Shown here: in pieces, positions 1 to 7,450 of the stretch
Layout: each line of letters starts with the position of its first letter
Numbering within the stretch: the stretch's first letter is position 1
IMG/VR virus record: IMGVR_UViG_3300010397_000041
Coordinates: 1-64,000 of that record
DNA from: a virus
DNA: 64,000 nucleotides
Reading direction: 5' to 3' (one strand)
Made by a program: the position numbers and the translations under genes
Notes under the pieces: model-generated
Told to the model about the DNA's origin: nothing
The model's input: the letters and a program-made list of their open reading frames with translations, nothing else
The model's database searches: none

Positions 1-2
1 AC

Positions 3-554
3 GACGAGGCGATCACGAGCCTCCTGATCTACATCACGGCCCGCGCGACCACACTTCTGCGCGACCGGCGGGACGGCCTTCATACCGGCACGATCGCCGG
101 GCTCCAGGAGATCGCGAGCCTGATCGACGAGGTGCTCGCCACCGCCGGGGCTGGACTGGGCGCCATCGTCGGTATCAGCCCGTCGCGGGCGGCGCTGGCC
201 GAAGCGCTCCCGAACACGGTCATCCGCGACCGTGAGGGCGACCACTGGACCCTCGACTCGGCCAGCCTGTGGCACTGCCCGAACGCGCCCCTCGCGATGA
301 CGATCGACGAGCTGAACGAGCAGTTCGGCCCTCTCACGGTCATCGCGCTTCCGGGCGGGCTGGTCGCCCAGCCCGATCCGTGGGTCGGCCACCCGCTGTG
401 GCAGATGTACGGCGGCGCGGACGCGCCCCGCTGCGCGGCCTGCCGCCGGCCGTACGCCCAGATCGAGGCCCGCGCCGGGATGACGACCTGCGAGCACTGC
501 CCGCCGCCCGCCAAGCCGACGGCCCCGGCCGACTTCCCAGGCGGTGCCGAATGA
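3..554 (+). CDS. Zinc-ribbon protein, 5' end outside window
   Basis: The frame is open from base 3 to the TGA at 552-554, so the gene starts left of the window; about 183 codons are visible. The N-terminal visible part is helical and alanine/leucine-rich. Near the C-terminus lies a CxxC pair (CAACRRPYAQ) followed about 20 residues later by CEHC, the spacing of a small zinc ribbon. Function is unknown. Its stop overlaps the ATG of the next gene (ATGA), placing it in the long plus-strand operon that ends in the FtsK-type translocase. Confidence 0.7.
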   Translation, partial: DEAITSLLIYITARATTLLRDRRDGLHTGTIAGLQEIASLIDEVLATAGAGLGAIVGISPSRAALAEALPNTVIRDREGDHWTLDSASLWHCPNAPLAMTIDELNEQFGPLTVIALPGGLVAQPDPWVGHPLWQMYGGADAPRCAACRRPYAQIEARAGMTTCEHCPPPAKPTAPADFPGGAE

Positions 555-1807
555 TCGTCGACTGGGAGGCTGCCCGCCTCCAGCTGCTGACCATCGTCCG
601 GACGGCGCTCGACGGCCACGAGTCCGGCGACGTCTCCGACGTGGTCGGCCGGATCGCCGGCATGCGGTCCGCGCTCGACGCCGCGATGGTGGCGCTCGGT
701 CGGGAGCCCAAGCCGGTCGCTGGCTGGTCGCTGGAGACGGCGCCCGCAGACTCGCTCGCCCAGCAGCTCGGCAGCCTCAGCGTCTGGCGCCGTGACCCGG
801 ATGGCCTCTGGTACCGGCCTGGCAGCGACGTCGGTTGTACGTCCGGTGAGCTGGCCACGATGGGCATGCGGCTGACGCACGTCCCGGTCGACGCCACGCC
901 CGCACCGTCTCCCTGGGAGGCCTGCCCGCATGACGGCGGTGACAACGGCCGCTGCCACGGCCGCGGCGCGCCCATCGTCATGACGCTGTTCGAGTCCGCC
1001 TACCTGCCCGATGAGGTCTTCGACAAGGCGTTGCGCAAGGCGCTCGCCAGCGAGCCCTCATGGCGGCTGCACAGCGACGAGGCAACGAACATCGAGTATG
1101 TCCGGCGCCTGTTCGACGAGATCGCTCGCGGTGCCGAGCCGTACGCGAACCGGCCGACGTCCGACTTCCCTACTCCACGACCTGCCGCTAAGCCTCTGGC
1201 GATGCCGGAGCTGGTCGACACGCCCGACCGTGCCGTCGCCGAAAGCCCCGAGGGGTCGGTCTGGCTGCGGTTGCCATCCCCCGCCCAGCCAGCGTTGCCG
1301 TGGGTGCTGGTCCGCGCCGGCCTCGATGTCGACGAGGCCGAAGGCCGGGCGATCAACTGGTCGCACGGCTCGCTGGCCGAGAAGGACGCGGTCGTCACAT
1401 CCATCCCCGCGGCCAAGAGGCAGGCCGCCGAGACGCCGGCCGACGACAGCGACGCCGGTCGGACGACGGCCAACGCGCACGCGGCGATCGGGCTCGTGAC
1501 CATGCTGAACGCGGCGATCCCAGGCGGCGTGGACGTCACCATCACCGCGTCGACGTACACGCCCTATCTCACCGTGCACGGCTCCGGCGGCGAGGCGACC
1601 GAGATATCGCGGCTCGCCGTGGTGCGGGCCGCAGCTCGGCTCGGCGGGAAGGTAGTCGCCCGGCAGCGGACGGCTGAGAAGCTGACCGTAACCGTCACTC
1701 TCGACATCGACGGGCGGCCGGCTGAGGTGATGCTCACCTGCGAGCCGCAGATCGACGTTGAGGCCCGCGCGTGGCTCGCCGAGCTGGGTGTTGAGGTGCG
1801 GTCATGA
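551..1807 (+). CDS. Hypothetical protein, 418 aa
   Basis: The ATG at 551 overlaps the previous stop (ATGA). An in-frame extension to 269 exists but would overlap the real upstream gene. The protein seems to have two parts: residues 1-140, ending in a Cys/His cluster (C125, H127, C135, H136) that could bind zinc, and a C-terminal part whose last 100 residues look like an alpha/beta fold (VDVTITASTYTPYLTVHG). No family was recognised. A fusion of two small genes is possible. It ends with ATGA overlap to the next gene. Confidence 0.7.
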   Translation: MIVDWEAARLQLLTIVRTALDGHESGDVSDVVGRIAGMRSALDAAMVALGREPKPVAGWSLETAPADSLAQQLGSLSVWRRDPDGLWYRPGSDVGCTSGELATMGMRLTHVPVDATPAPSPWEACPHDGGDNGRCHGRGAPIVMTLFESAYLPDEVFDKALRKALASEPSWRLHSDEATNIEYVRRLFDEIARGAEPYANRPTSDFPTPRPAAKPLAMPELVDTPDRAVAESPEGSVWLRLPSPAQPALPWVLVRAGLDVDEAEGRAINWSHGSLAEKDAVVTSIPAAKRQAAETPADDSDAGRTTANAHAAIGLVTMLNAAIPGGVDVTITASTYTPYLTVHGSGGEATEISRLAVVRAAARLGGKVVARQRTAEKLTVTVTLDIDGRPAEVMLTCEPQIDVEARAWLAELGVEVRS

Positions 1808-2352
1808 GGCCTGTCGAGTCGCTCGAACCCGCCAGCGCCACCGGCCCGTACGAGACGGAGCAGGACGCCGCGGCGGCGCCGATGCCACGCGAATGGGCCC
1901 GGCTCCGCTACGCCAACAGCCGCGAGGTGGTGGTACACGAAGCGCTTCTGGACGCTTGCCTCTCGGCAGGGATCAAGCTCGGCGCCTTCGACCGGCGGAT
2001 CGTCCGGTGGCTCTGTAACTGGGAACCGGCGACCGTCCAAGTCGTGATCGGCCTGATCCGTCGCGCGGCCCGCCGAGACGGCTGCACCCACCAGCGGGCC
2101 CAGGTCGAGGCCTACATCGGCCGGCCCGGCGCCGAAAACCCCGACAACCGCGGCCTGCCCTGGGAGGTCCTCCACCCGGAGCAGCGCGACCTCGACGGCC
2201 TCCACACCTACGTCGCGCTCGGCGCCTGCGAATGCGGACGGCGGGTCGTCTCGGTCCGTAGCTGGGAGCCGGCCGGCGGCACGCCGGCCTGGACGAGCCC
2301 GTGGACGCCGCTCGTCCGCGACGGCGAGGCAGCACGGCGGGAGAGAACGTGA
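1804..2352 (+). CDS. Hypothetical protein, 182 aa
   Basis: Unrecognised protein starting at the ATG that overlaps the upstream stop (ATGA). Residues 35-95 are predicted helical (ACLSAGIKLGAFDRRIVRWL), and a CECG motif lies near residue 140. No signal peptide or membrane segment is visible. It is a member of the coupled plus-strand operon. Confidence 0.65.
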   Translation: MRPVESLEPASATGPYETEQDAAAAPMPREWARLRYANSREVVVHEALLDACLSAGIKLGAFDRRIVRWLCNWEPATVQVVIGLIRRAARRDGCTHQRAQVEAYIGRPGAENPDNRGLPWEVLHPEQRDLDGLHTYVALGACECGRRVVSVRSWEPAGGTPAWTSPWTPLVRDGEAARRERT

Positions 2353-2639
2353 CGGCCGCCCAAGTGATCGGCCTTCGCTCGCGAATGCCACTCACCCAGG
2401 AGACGTGGCCGCTAGCACCGGGCATCCGGCCGCCGGGTCGGCCAGTCACGCGGCGCCCGAAGCCAGGTACGCCGCTGTGGCTGCGGATGACCGGGGAGTG
2501 GAGGCAGCCCGTTGCGGTAGCGCCCGACCGGCCGATGGACCCGGAGGCATGCCCAGTCGAGTGGATCGCGAAGAACAACGGAACGCCCGTGTGGGTCGTC
2601 CGCCCGTCCGCGATCCGGCTGCGGGACGTGGCGTCATGA
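2349..2639 (+). CDS. Small SH3-like protein, paralogue 1 of 3
   Basis: GTG start overlaps the previous TGA (GTGA); 96 aa. The core GTPLWLRMTGEWRQPVAVAP followed by a second strand WVVRPSAIRLRD matches the neighbours at 3324-3569 (GTALWVRVEGAWRQGIALGP) and 3566-3949 (GLAVWVPDAGRWRHGAILTQ). The three genes are therefore tandem paralogues of a small, probably all-beta (SH3-like) domain. Function is unknown. The SH3-like label is my inference from the strand pattern. Confidence 0.65.
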   Translation: MTAAQVIGLRSRMPLTQETWPLAPGIRPPGRPVTRRPKPGTPLWLRMTGEWRQPVAVAPDRPMDPEACPVEWIAKNNGTPVWVVRPSAIRLRDVAS

Positions 2640-2683
2640 GCCGGCAGAGCCGGCAGGTCCGGGCGCAGGCGGTCGCCCGGTGA
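2636..2683 (+). CDS. 15-codon coupled mini-ORF
   Basis: ATG overlaps the upstream stop (ATGA) and its own stop overlaps the next GTG (GTGA). It encodes the basic peptide MSRQSRQVRAQAVAR. Either it is a true micro-peptide, or a ribosome relay that keeps translation coupled between the genes at 2349 and 2680. Overlaps at both ends argue that it is translated. Confidence 0.4.
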   Translation: MSRQSRQVRAQAVAR

Positions 2684-3327
2684 CCGGCCCGCAGATCCGC
2701 ACGATGACCTGGGACACGGGGATCCCGCTCGGCGAAGGCCAGACCGCCCGGTTCCGCGCGCCGCTCGGCGACACCTACAGCCTGTTCCTCGACGAGGTCG
2801 GCCGGCTGCGCGCGGAGGAGGTCTTCCTCCGGGTTGGCCTCCCTGACGGCGGGATCCTTCGGCTTCTCCGGAACGGCCTGCCGCCGGTCCGGATGCGGAT
2901 GACGCACCGCGGCGTCGACGCGATGATCTTCGGTGAGCGGCCGCTGTTCTTCAAGTCCGTGAAGTGGGCGGGCTGGCAGGACAACCTGCGAGCCATAGCA
3001 CTCACCCTCCAGTCCCTGCGCGCCGTCGACCGGTACGGCTGCAACGACCGTGGCCAGCAGTACGAGGGCTGGGCGGCCGAACTCCCACCGAAACCCACCG
3101 TCCCGCCCGGCGACGCGGCGCTGCGGGTCCTCGCCGAGCGCGCCGGCGTCGCCCATGACCCGAACCTGCCCGTCGACGAGATTCCCGCGCTCTACCGGAA
3201 GGCCGTCCGCGGCGCCCATCCCGACATCGGCGGTTCCACAGCGGCGACCGACGCCGTCCAACGCGCACGCCGAACCCTCGAATCGCTCGGCCGGTGGCCC
3301 GGCCACGAGAAAGCGAGCACCCGATGA
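2680..3327 (+). CDS. J-domain (DnaJ-like) C-terminal protein
   Basis: GTG start in a GTGA overlap; 215 aa. The N-terminal 140 residues are unrecognised (beta-rich, with RFRAPLGDTYSLFLDEVG). The C-terminal 65 residues look like a J-domain: a helix leading to YRKAVRGAHPDIGG, which contains the HPD tripeptide needed to stimulate Hsp70 ATPase, then a final helix (AVQRARRTLESLG). Family knowledge: phage and plasmid J-domain proteins can recruit host DnaK to replication or assembly complexes. The target here is unknown. Confidence 0.65.
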   Translation: MTGPQIRTMTWDTGIPLGEGQTARFRAPLGDTYSLFLDEVGRLRAEEVFLRVGLPDGGILRLLRNGLPPVRMRMTHRGVDAMIFGERPLFFKSVKWAGWQDNLRAIALTLQSLRAVDRYGCNDRGQQYEGWAAELPPKPTVPPGDAALRVLAERAGVAHDPNLPVDEIPALYRKAVRGAHPDIGGSTAATDAVQRARRTLESLGRWPGHEKASTR

Positions 3328-3569
3328 CCACCCCGCCGATCCCGGCGACCCTGCCGTTGGACGGCCCTGCGCCCGGCCCCCCGCTCGACAGCGTCCCACC
3401 GGCCGGGACCGCGCTGTGGGTCCGCGTGGAAGGCGCCTGGCGGCAGGGGATCGCCCTCGGCCCAGCGCGGTCTAATCCGCGGCGTGTCGCCGTCGACGTC
3501 GCCGCAACGGCGGGCGTCCAGCGGTGGATCGTGCGGCTGGGCTACCTCCGGCTGAGGAGCCCGCGGTGA
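3324..3569 (+). CDS. Small SH3-like protein, paralogue 2 of 3
   Basis: ATG overlapping the previous stop; 81 aa. A Pro-rich N-terminus precedes the shared core GTALWVRVEGAWRQGIALGP and the terminal strand WIVRLGYLRLRS. It is paralogous to the genes at 2349 and 3566 and lies inside the coupled operon. Function unknown. Confidence 0.65.
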   Translation: MTTPPIPATLPLDGPAPGPPLDSVPPAGTALWVRVEGAWRQGIALGPARSNPRRVAVDVAATAGVQRWIVRLGYLRLRSPR

Positions 3570-3949
3570 CCGACTGGACGTTGCCCCAGCTCCTCGGTAT
3601 CGACCGGGCCGCCGTCGCCGCCGGGCCGTCATCCGGGTCGCCGTCCGGGCCGGTCGTGACCGGCAGGGCCGGCCTGCCCCTCGACGGGGCCGCCGCCATC
3701 CCGATCCGCCCCGAACGGCAGCCAGGCCCACGGCTACCCGCCGCACGGCCCGGTCTGGCCGTGTGGGTGCCGGACGCCGGCCGCTGGCGCCACGGCGCGA
3801 TCCTCACCCAGCCGCGGACGGTCAAGGGTGCGGGCGGCCCGAACGAGGGCACGGTGCGTGCCGTCGTCGAGTGGGTAGTCGACCGGACCGGCCGGCTCGC
3901 TGAGGCCTCGTACCCGATCAGCGAGCTCCGCGACCGGGAGGCGTCGTGA
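3566..3949 (+). CDS. Small SH3-like protein, paralogue 3 of 3
   Basis: GTG start in a GTGA overlap; 127 aa. After a 60-residue Pro/Gly/Ala-rich N-terminal part comes the shared core (AVWVPDAGRWRHGAILTQ) and a terminal segment ending ISELRD. This copy has the longest N-terminal linker and an insertion between the two conserved strands compared with the two upstream paralogues. Function unknown. Confidence 0.65.
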   Translation: MTDWTLPQLLGIDRAAVAAGPSSGSPSGPVVTGRAGLPLDGAAAIPIRPERQPGPRLPAARPGLAVWVPDAGRWRHGAILTQPRTVKGAGGPNEGTVRAVVEWVVDRTGRLAEASYPISELRDREAS

Positions 3950-4404
3950 CAGCGGCCGAGGACGGCCTGCTCGCCGCCGCCACCGAGTACCAGAAGGCCG
4001 CCGCCGACCTACGCGAGCGGATCCGCGACGCGCGGCTCGTCATCCAGGAGCTGCGCGATGTCCAGCGCGAGGCCGCCGACCAGGTCGCCAAGGTCCGGCC
4101 CGAGGTCGAGCGCCAGGTCAACGAGAAGGTCACAGCCGTCGTGAAAGCGCACCTGGACGCGCTCCAGAAGGAACTGAAGCCGTTCCAGGCCCAGGTACTC
4201 AAGAAGATCGATGAGCACTGGAAGGGCTACACGGACATCCTGCTCGGCCGGGCGCGGCAGACCCGGAAGCCCGGCCAGATGCCGATCGACGACATCGCCC
4301 GGCTGATCGCGCAGGAGCACGGGCACGGCCTGCCGTCGGTCATCGGCGACGTGCCAGCCGCGTTCGAGCGCCCTCCGCACCACCGCGAGGTGAAGCCGTC
4401 GTGA
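3946..4404 (+). CDS. Coiled-coil protein, tandem copy 1
   Basis: GTG start in a GTGA overlap; 152 aa. Almost entirely helical. It opens with TAAEDGLLAAATEYQKAAAD and then a long charged coiled coil to about residue 100. A small non-helical tail contains GLPSVIGDVPAAFE. It is clearly paralogous to the next gene (same opening, same tail motif V-x-G-N/D-V-P-x-A-F). Probably a structural or scaffolding partner; function unknown. Confidence 0.65.
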   Translation: MTAAEDGLLAAATEYQKAAADLRERIRDARLVIQELRDVQREAADQVAKVRPEVERQVNEKVTAVVKAHLDALQKELKPFQAQVLKKIDEHWKGYTDILLGRARQTRKPGQMPIDDIARLIAQEHGHGLPSVIGDVPAAFERPPHHREVKPS

Positions 4405-4898
4405 CGGCTCCTGAAGATGCCCTGCTAGCGGCCGCCGCCGAGTACCAGAAGGCTGCAGCCGACCTGCGCGAGGTCATCCGCGAGGGCCGCGAGGTCATCC
4501 AGGACTCGGACACCGCCCGCCGTGAGCTGACCGACGAGGTGAAGAACGCCCGCGCGGTCGGTGCCCGGCTCGTCGACGAGCTGGTCAGGCCAGCCATCGA
4601 GGACGCCATCGGGAGTCTGCGCCGCGAGCTGGAGGAGCAGGCAGGGCGCTGGCGGGCCTACGTCGAATCCGGCTTCAAGGAGGTCTCCGCGTTGCTGATG
4701 GGCCGTGTCAGCGAGGCGGCGCGCCGGGTCGCGGCGACGCCGGGCGCGACCGATCGGCCGCCGACAGTCGTCGGCAACGTGCCGTTGGCGTTCGTCGCCT
4801 CACCCGACACCGACCTTGCTTCGGCACGGCGGGACGCGCGTCGTGCCAGCGACCGCGACCAGCGTGCCGCCCGGCGCGCGTCGAGACGCACCACCTGA
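4401..4898 (+). CDS. Coiled-coil protein, tandem copy 2
   Basis: GTG start overlapping the previous stop; 165 aa. Opens with TAPEDALLAAAAEYQKAAAD, nearly the same as copy 1. The middle coiled coil has diverged, and the tail keeps PTVVGNVPLAFVA before a basic Arg-rich end (RDQRAARRASRRTT). A recent tandem duplication is likely. This gene ends the first coupled run; a 104-base gap follows. Confidence 0.65.
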   Translation: MTAPEDALLAAAAEYQKAAADLREVIREGREVIQDSDTARRELTDEVKNARAVGARLVDELVRPAIEDAIGSLRRELEEQAGRWRAYVESGFKEVSALLMGRVSEAARRVAATPGATDRPPTVVGNVPLAFVASPDTDLASARRDARRASDRDQRAARRASRRTT

Positions 4899-5002
4899 GA
4901 CGGCCGCCGCCCTGACCCCAACGACGAACCGGGGCGGCGGGGCTGACTACCCGGTGCCGGCACCGCCCCCGGCCGGCGCCGGGTGCGCACCCAAGGAGAG
5001 AC
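4899..5002 (+). promoter_or_regulatory. Intergenic gap with palindrome
   Basis: This is the first non-coding gap in the left operon. It holds a perfect 14-base palindrome CGGTGCCGGCACCG at 4952-4965, further GC-rich dyads, and a good ribosome binding site (AAGGAGAG) for the ATG at 5003. It may be a restart promoter or processing point. No -10/-35 pair is convincing. Confidence 0.35.
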
Positions 5003-5359
5003 ATGCCCGACATCCCCGACACCGTGCTGCCCGTCGCCGTCACTGCGACCGCCAGCGCACAGAGCGCCGACCGCGGCCACCCGGCCGTCATCCGCTTCTA
5101 CGAGCCCGAGACGGACGAGCCCCTCGCGCCGGCACCCTACGTCCGGCTCCGCTGGCAGCTCCACCGGCGCAGCAACAAGACCGACCCCCAGATCCGCGTC
5201 GCGCTGCCGTCCGGTACCGACGACCGCATCGGCGCGATCCTCGAGTTCTTCACTCCGCAGTTCGCCGCCCAGTTCGCCGCGCAGCTCACGGCGGTCGCCG
5301 AGGCTGCGGCGGCCACTCCTGTGCCCGCCAGCCTCGCCGACTACGAGCATCCGTTCTGA
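5003..5359 (+). CDS. Hypothetical protein, 118 aa
   Basis: ATG preceded by a strong AAGGAGAG site. The sequence alternates beta-type segments (HPAVIRFYEP, YVRLRWQLHR) with a C-terminal helical, Ala-rich part (FFTPQFAAQFAAQLTAVAEA). No family was recognised. First gene of the second coupled run; its stop overlaps the next ATG (TGATG). Confidence 0.6.
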   Translation: MPDIPDTVLPVAVTATASAQSADRGHPAVIRFYEPETDEPLAPAPYVRLRWQLHRRSNKTDPQIRVALPSGTDDRIGAILEFFTPQFAAQFAAQLTAVAEAAAATPVPASLADYEHPF

Positions 5360-5598
5360 TGGCGGCGACGACCGGCAAGATCGGCCGCGCGATGGCGGCT
5401 GCTGGCCAGCACTCGATCCGCGGCAAGACCCATCGCGAGCTGGAGGACCTCGCGCGCCGGCGGCTCGACGACGCGATCGGCAGCCCCATCTCACCCGAGT
5501 TCGACCTGATCTTCCTGGCCTACCTGTCCGAGGAAATCGGCCGCCGCCGCCGCAACATCCAAGCCAAGATCCGCCGCCAGAACGCCCGCACCACCTGA
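5359..5598 (+). CDS. Small basic helical protein, 79 aa
   Basis: Starts at the ATG overlapping the upstream stop. Helical, with RELEDLARRRLDDAIGSPIS in the middle and a basic C-terminal helix (RRRRNIQAKIRRQNARTT) that could contact nucleic acid. Function unknown. Confidence 0.55.
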   Translation: MAATTGKIGRAMAAAGQHSIRGKTHRELEDLARRRLDDAIGSPISPEFDLIFLAYLSEEIGRRRRNIQAKIRRQNARTT

Positions 5599-5615
5599 CG
5601 GACGAACGGAGCGAC

Positions 5616-5921
5616 ATGCAGACCGTCACTCACGACCGGTGCGGCGAACGTGCGCGGGTGTTCCGTTTCGGGACCCGCGCCGAGGGCTCGCTCGAGGCCC
5701 ACTGCACGACATGCCATGTCATGTGGCTCGTCCGCCACGCCGGCTGGCGCCACTGGCTGCGCTTGGGCGGCTGGCGGGTCGCGTTCGCGGTCTGGCACAT
5801 CCGCCACCCAGTTGCCGCGTGGCGCTCGCTGCGGCCCGACACGCGCGAGCGCTGCGCCACCTGCGGCATCCACGACGCCATCCCCGAAGACACCTGCAAC
5901 ATCCGCTGCGCCTGCGCCTGA
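5616..5921 (+). CDS. Zinc-binding protein with two Cys clusters, 101 aa
   Basis: ATG with GGAG upstream (ACGGAGCGAC). CTTCH near residue 30 and CATCG followed by CNIRCAC near the C-terminus give a plausible zinc-binding layout. A Trp/His/Arg-rich middle (WLVRHAGWRHWLRLGGWRVA) may be amphipathic or membrane-associated. Function unknown. Confidence 0.6.
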   Translation: MQTVTHDRCGERARVFRFGTRAEGSLEAHCTTCHVMWLVRHAGWRHWLRLGGWRVAFAVWHIRHPVAAWRSLRPDTRERCATCGIHDAIPEDTCNIRCACA

Positions 5922-6015
5922 CCCCCTGACGCCGGAAACCCCGGCCGGAGCTGCGAACTCCGAGCCGGGGCCTCCTGCGGCACCCAACATCCCGACCGAA
6001 CCGGGAGTGAGCACC

Positions 6016-6378
6016 ATGGCCACCCTGCCCGACCAGACACACCCTGACCAGACCCCACGCGAGACCGACTGGCAACTCCTCGACGACCTCCTGACTTCCC
6101 TGCGCGAATCCCTGCGCATCGTCGAGCGCCAGGGGCCCACCCGCGGCCTGTGCGCCGGTATCCAGGACACGATCGGACTCATCTCCCGCAGCGCCGCCAC
6201 GGCGAACGCCCGAGCCCGCATCGGCGAGCTCGTCATCGCCGCCGGCCGCGCCTGCGGCACCCAGAACCCGGCGATCCGCCGCGACCAGATCCTGCTCGCC
6301 CGCGAGGCACTCGCCCGCATCGACCTGGTCGTCATCACCAACAGGCTCGGCCTCCCCGCCCCGGCAGGTGGCTGGTGA
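6016..6378 (+). CDS. Helical hypothetical protein, 120 aa
   Basis: ATG preceded by GGGAGTGAG. Mainly helical: WQLLDDLLTSLRESLRIVER, then RIGELVIAAGRACGTQNPAI and REALARIDLVVITNRL. No recognised family. The 94-base gap before it is non-coding. It ends in a GTGA overlap with the next gene. Confidence 0.55.
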   Translation: MATLPDQTHPDQTPRETDWQLLDDLLTSLRESLRIVERQGPTRGLCAGIQDTIGLISRSAATANARARIGELVIAAGRACGTQNPAIRRDQILLAREALARIDLVVITNRLGLPAPAGGW

Positions 6379-6542
6379 GCCGCATCGACCCCGACCTCGA
6401 CCAGGCCCAGCAGCACCTCGACGAGCGGCGCGCGCTACTCCCCCGGGCGACGGGCGCCAACGCCGCACAGGTCCGCGCCGACATCGCCCGCCTCGAAGCC
6501 GCCCAGCAGCAGACCCAGCAGCCGCATGGAGGCACCCAGTGA
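6375..6542 (+). CDS. Short coiled-coil protein, 55 aa
   Basis: GTG start in a GTGA overlap. Entirely helical (DLDQAQQHLDERRALLPRAT, then AQVRADIARLEAAQQQTQQP). Coupled to both neighbours. Function unknown. Confidence 0.5.
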   Translation: MSRIDPDLDQAQQHLDERRALLPRATGANAAQVRADIARLEAAQQQTQQPHGGTQ

Positions 6543-6775
6543 GCTGGCGCACGATGCTCGACCAGCAGCTCGACGAGCTCCGCGAGGGCCGCGACGAAAT
6601 GGCGAAGATCACCCGTGAGGCGCAGGCCGACGCCGCGTCAGCCACCACGCGGCGCGGCCGGCGCCGAGGCGCCGCGGAGGTCGCCGACCTCGACGCCGAG
6701 CGGGGCCGCCACGACGCCGACATCCGCACCGTCCACGCCGAGCGGGCCCGCGACGACATGGACCCGGGACGATGA
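6539..6775 (+). CDS. Charged coiled-coil protein, 78 aa
   Basis: GTG start in a GTGA overlap. Helical and highly charged (LDQQLDELREGRDEMAKITR) with a basic patch TTRRGRRRG mid-protein. Function unknown. Coupled to the next gene by ATGA. Confidence 0.5.
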   Translation: MSWRTMLDQQLDELREGRDEMAKITREAQADAASATTRRGRRRGAAEVADLDAERGRHDADIRTVHAERARDDMDPGR

Positions 6776-7014
6776 ACTCCTACCTCAAACTCCTCAAGCA
6801 GCAGGCCGAGACGTTCCGTGCCCGGAGCGCCGAGATCGCCATCGAGGCCACCGAGGCCGCGGCGACCGCCGCCGATCCGAACGAGTCGCGCCGGACGAGG
6901 CGGGACGCCGCCTACACGGCCAAGGCGCGCGAGAAGCTCGCCCGCGCCGTCGGCAACGAGGCCCGGAAGCGCGAGGACATCCTCGCCATGGACGACAAAG
7001 AGCCAGACCAGTGA
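6772..7014 (+). CDS. Helical protein, 80 aa
   Basis: ATG overlapping the previous stop. Predicted helical throughout (LKLLKQQAETFRARSAEIAI, then KAREKLARAVGNEARKREDI). Function unknown. Third in a row of small coiled-coil genes, which may be partners in one complex. Confidence 0.55.
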   Translation: MNSYLKLLKQQAETFRARSAEIAIEATEAAATAADPNESRRTRRDAAYTAKAREKLARAVGNEARKREDILAMDDKEPDQ

Positions 7015-7229
7015 CGCGCCTTCTCGCCGCGGTGCTCGCGGTCGCCTGCCTGCATGCGCTGCCGGGCCTCCTCGCCGCCGTCGTGGCGCTGGTCCGCGCG
7101 CCGTCGGCCGCCGTCGCCCTGGCCGCCATCGTGGCGGCCGGGGCCGTCCTGGCATTCGCGGTCTGGTCGTACCGGGCCGACCCGCCGATGTGGGAGCCGC
7201 CCGAGCTGTGGTCGGGGAGGTTCGCGTGA
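7011..7229 (+). CDS. Small membrane protein, 72 aa
   Basis: GTG start in a GTGA overlap. Two hydrophobic stretches (about residues 4-27 and 32-52, containing AAVLAVACLHALPGLLAAVV and AALAAIVAAG-type segments) predict two membrane helices. A soluble tail (WSYRADPPMWEPPELW) follows. Its place in front of the FtsK-type translocase suggests a membrane accessory of that machine, as in Tra operons; this is inference. Confidence 0.6.
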   Translation: MTRLLAAVLAVACLHALPGLLAAVVALVRAPSAAVALAAIVAAGAVLAFAVWSYRADPPMWEPPELWSGRFA

Positions 7230-7450
7230 CCGCCAGCGACCTGCGCCGGACTCTCGCCGGCCGCGCGAACCGCCTCGCCGCGCAGGCCGAAGCGCTCCGG
7301 GATGCAGCCGGCCGCGACGCCGGCACGGACGCCGGCGAGCGGCTCGCCGGCGCCGCGTGGGCCAGCCAGCAGCGGGCCGAGACGCTTCGCGACGCGGCCA
7401 GCCGGGCCGGACAGCTCACGCACAGCCGCGGTGAGGCGGCTAGCCCATGA
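7226..7450 (+). CDS. Ala-rich helical protein, 74 aa
   Basis: GTG start in a GTGA overlap. Helical with heptad-like Ala/Leu/Arg pattern (LRRTLAGRANRLAAQAEALR) and a partial internal repeat: 'RLAAQAEALRDAA' echoes 'QQRAETLRDAA'. Function unknown. Confidence 0.5.
   Translation: MTASDLRRTLAGRANRLAAQAEALRDAAGRDAGTDAGERLAGAAWASQQRAETLRDAASRAGQLTHSRGEAASP

Noticed and set aside
269-550. N-terminal extension of the 418-aa protein
   Set aside because: It overlaps the upstream zinc-ribbon gene in a different frame with poor codon bias; the ATG at 551 has the usual AT-GA overlap.
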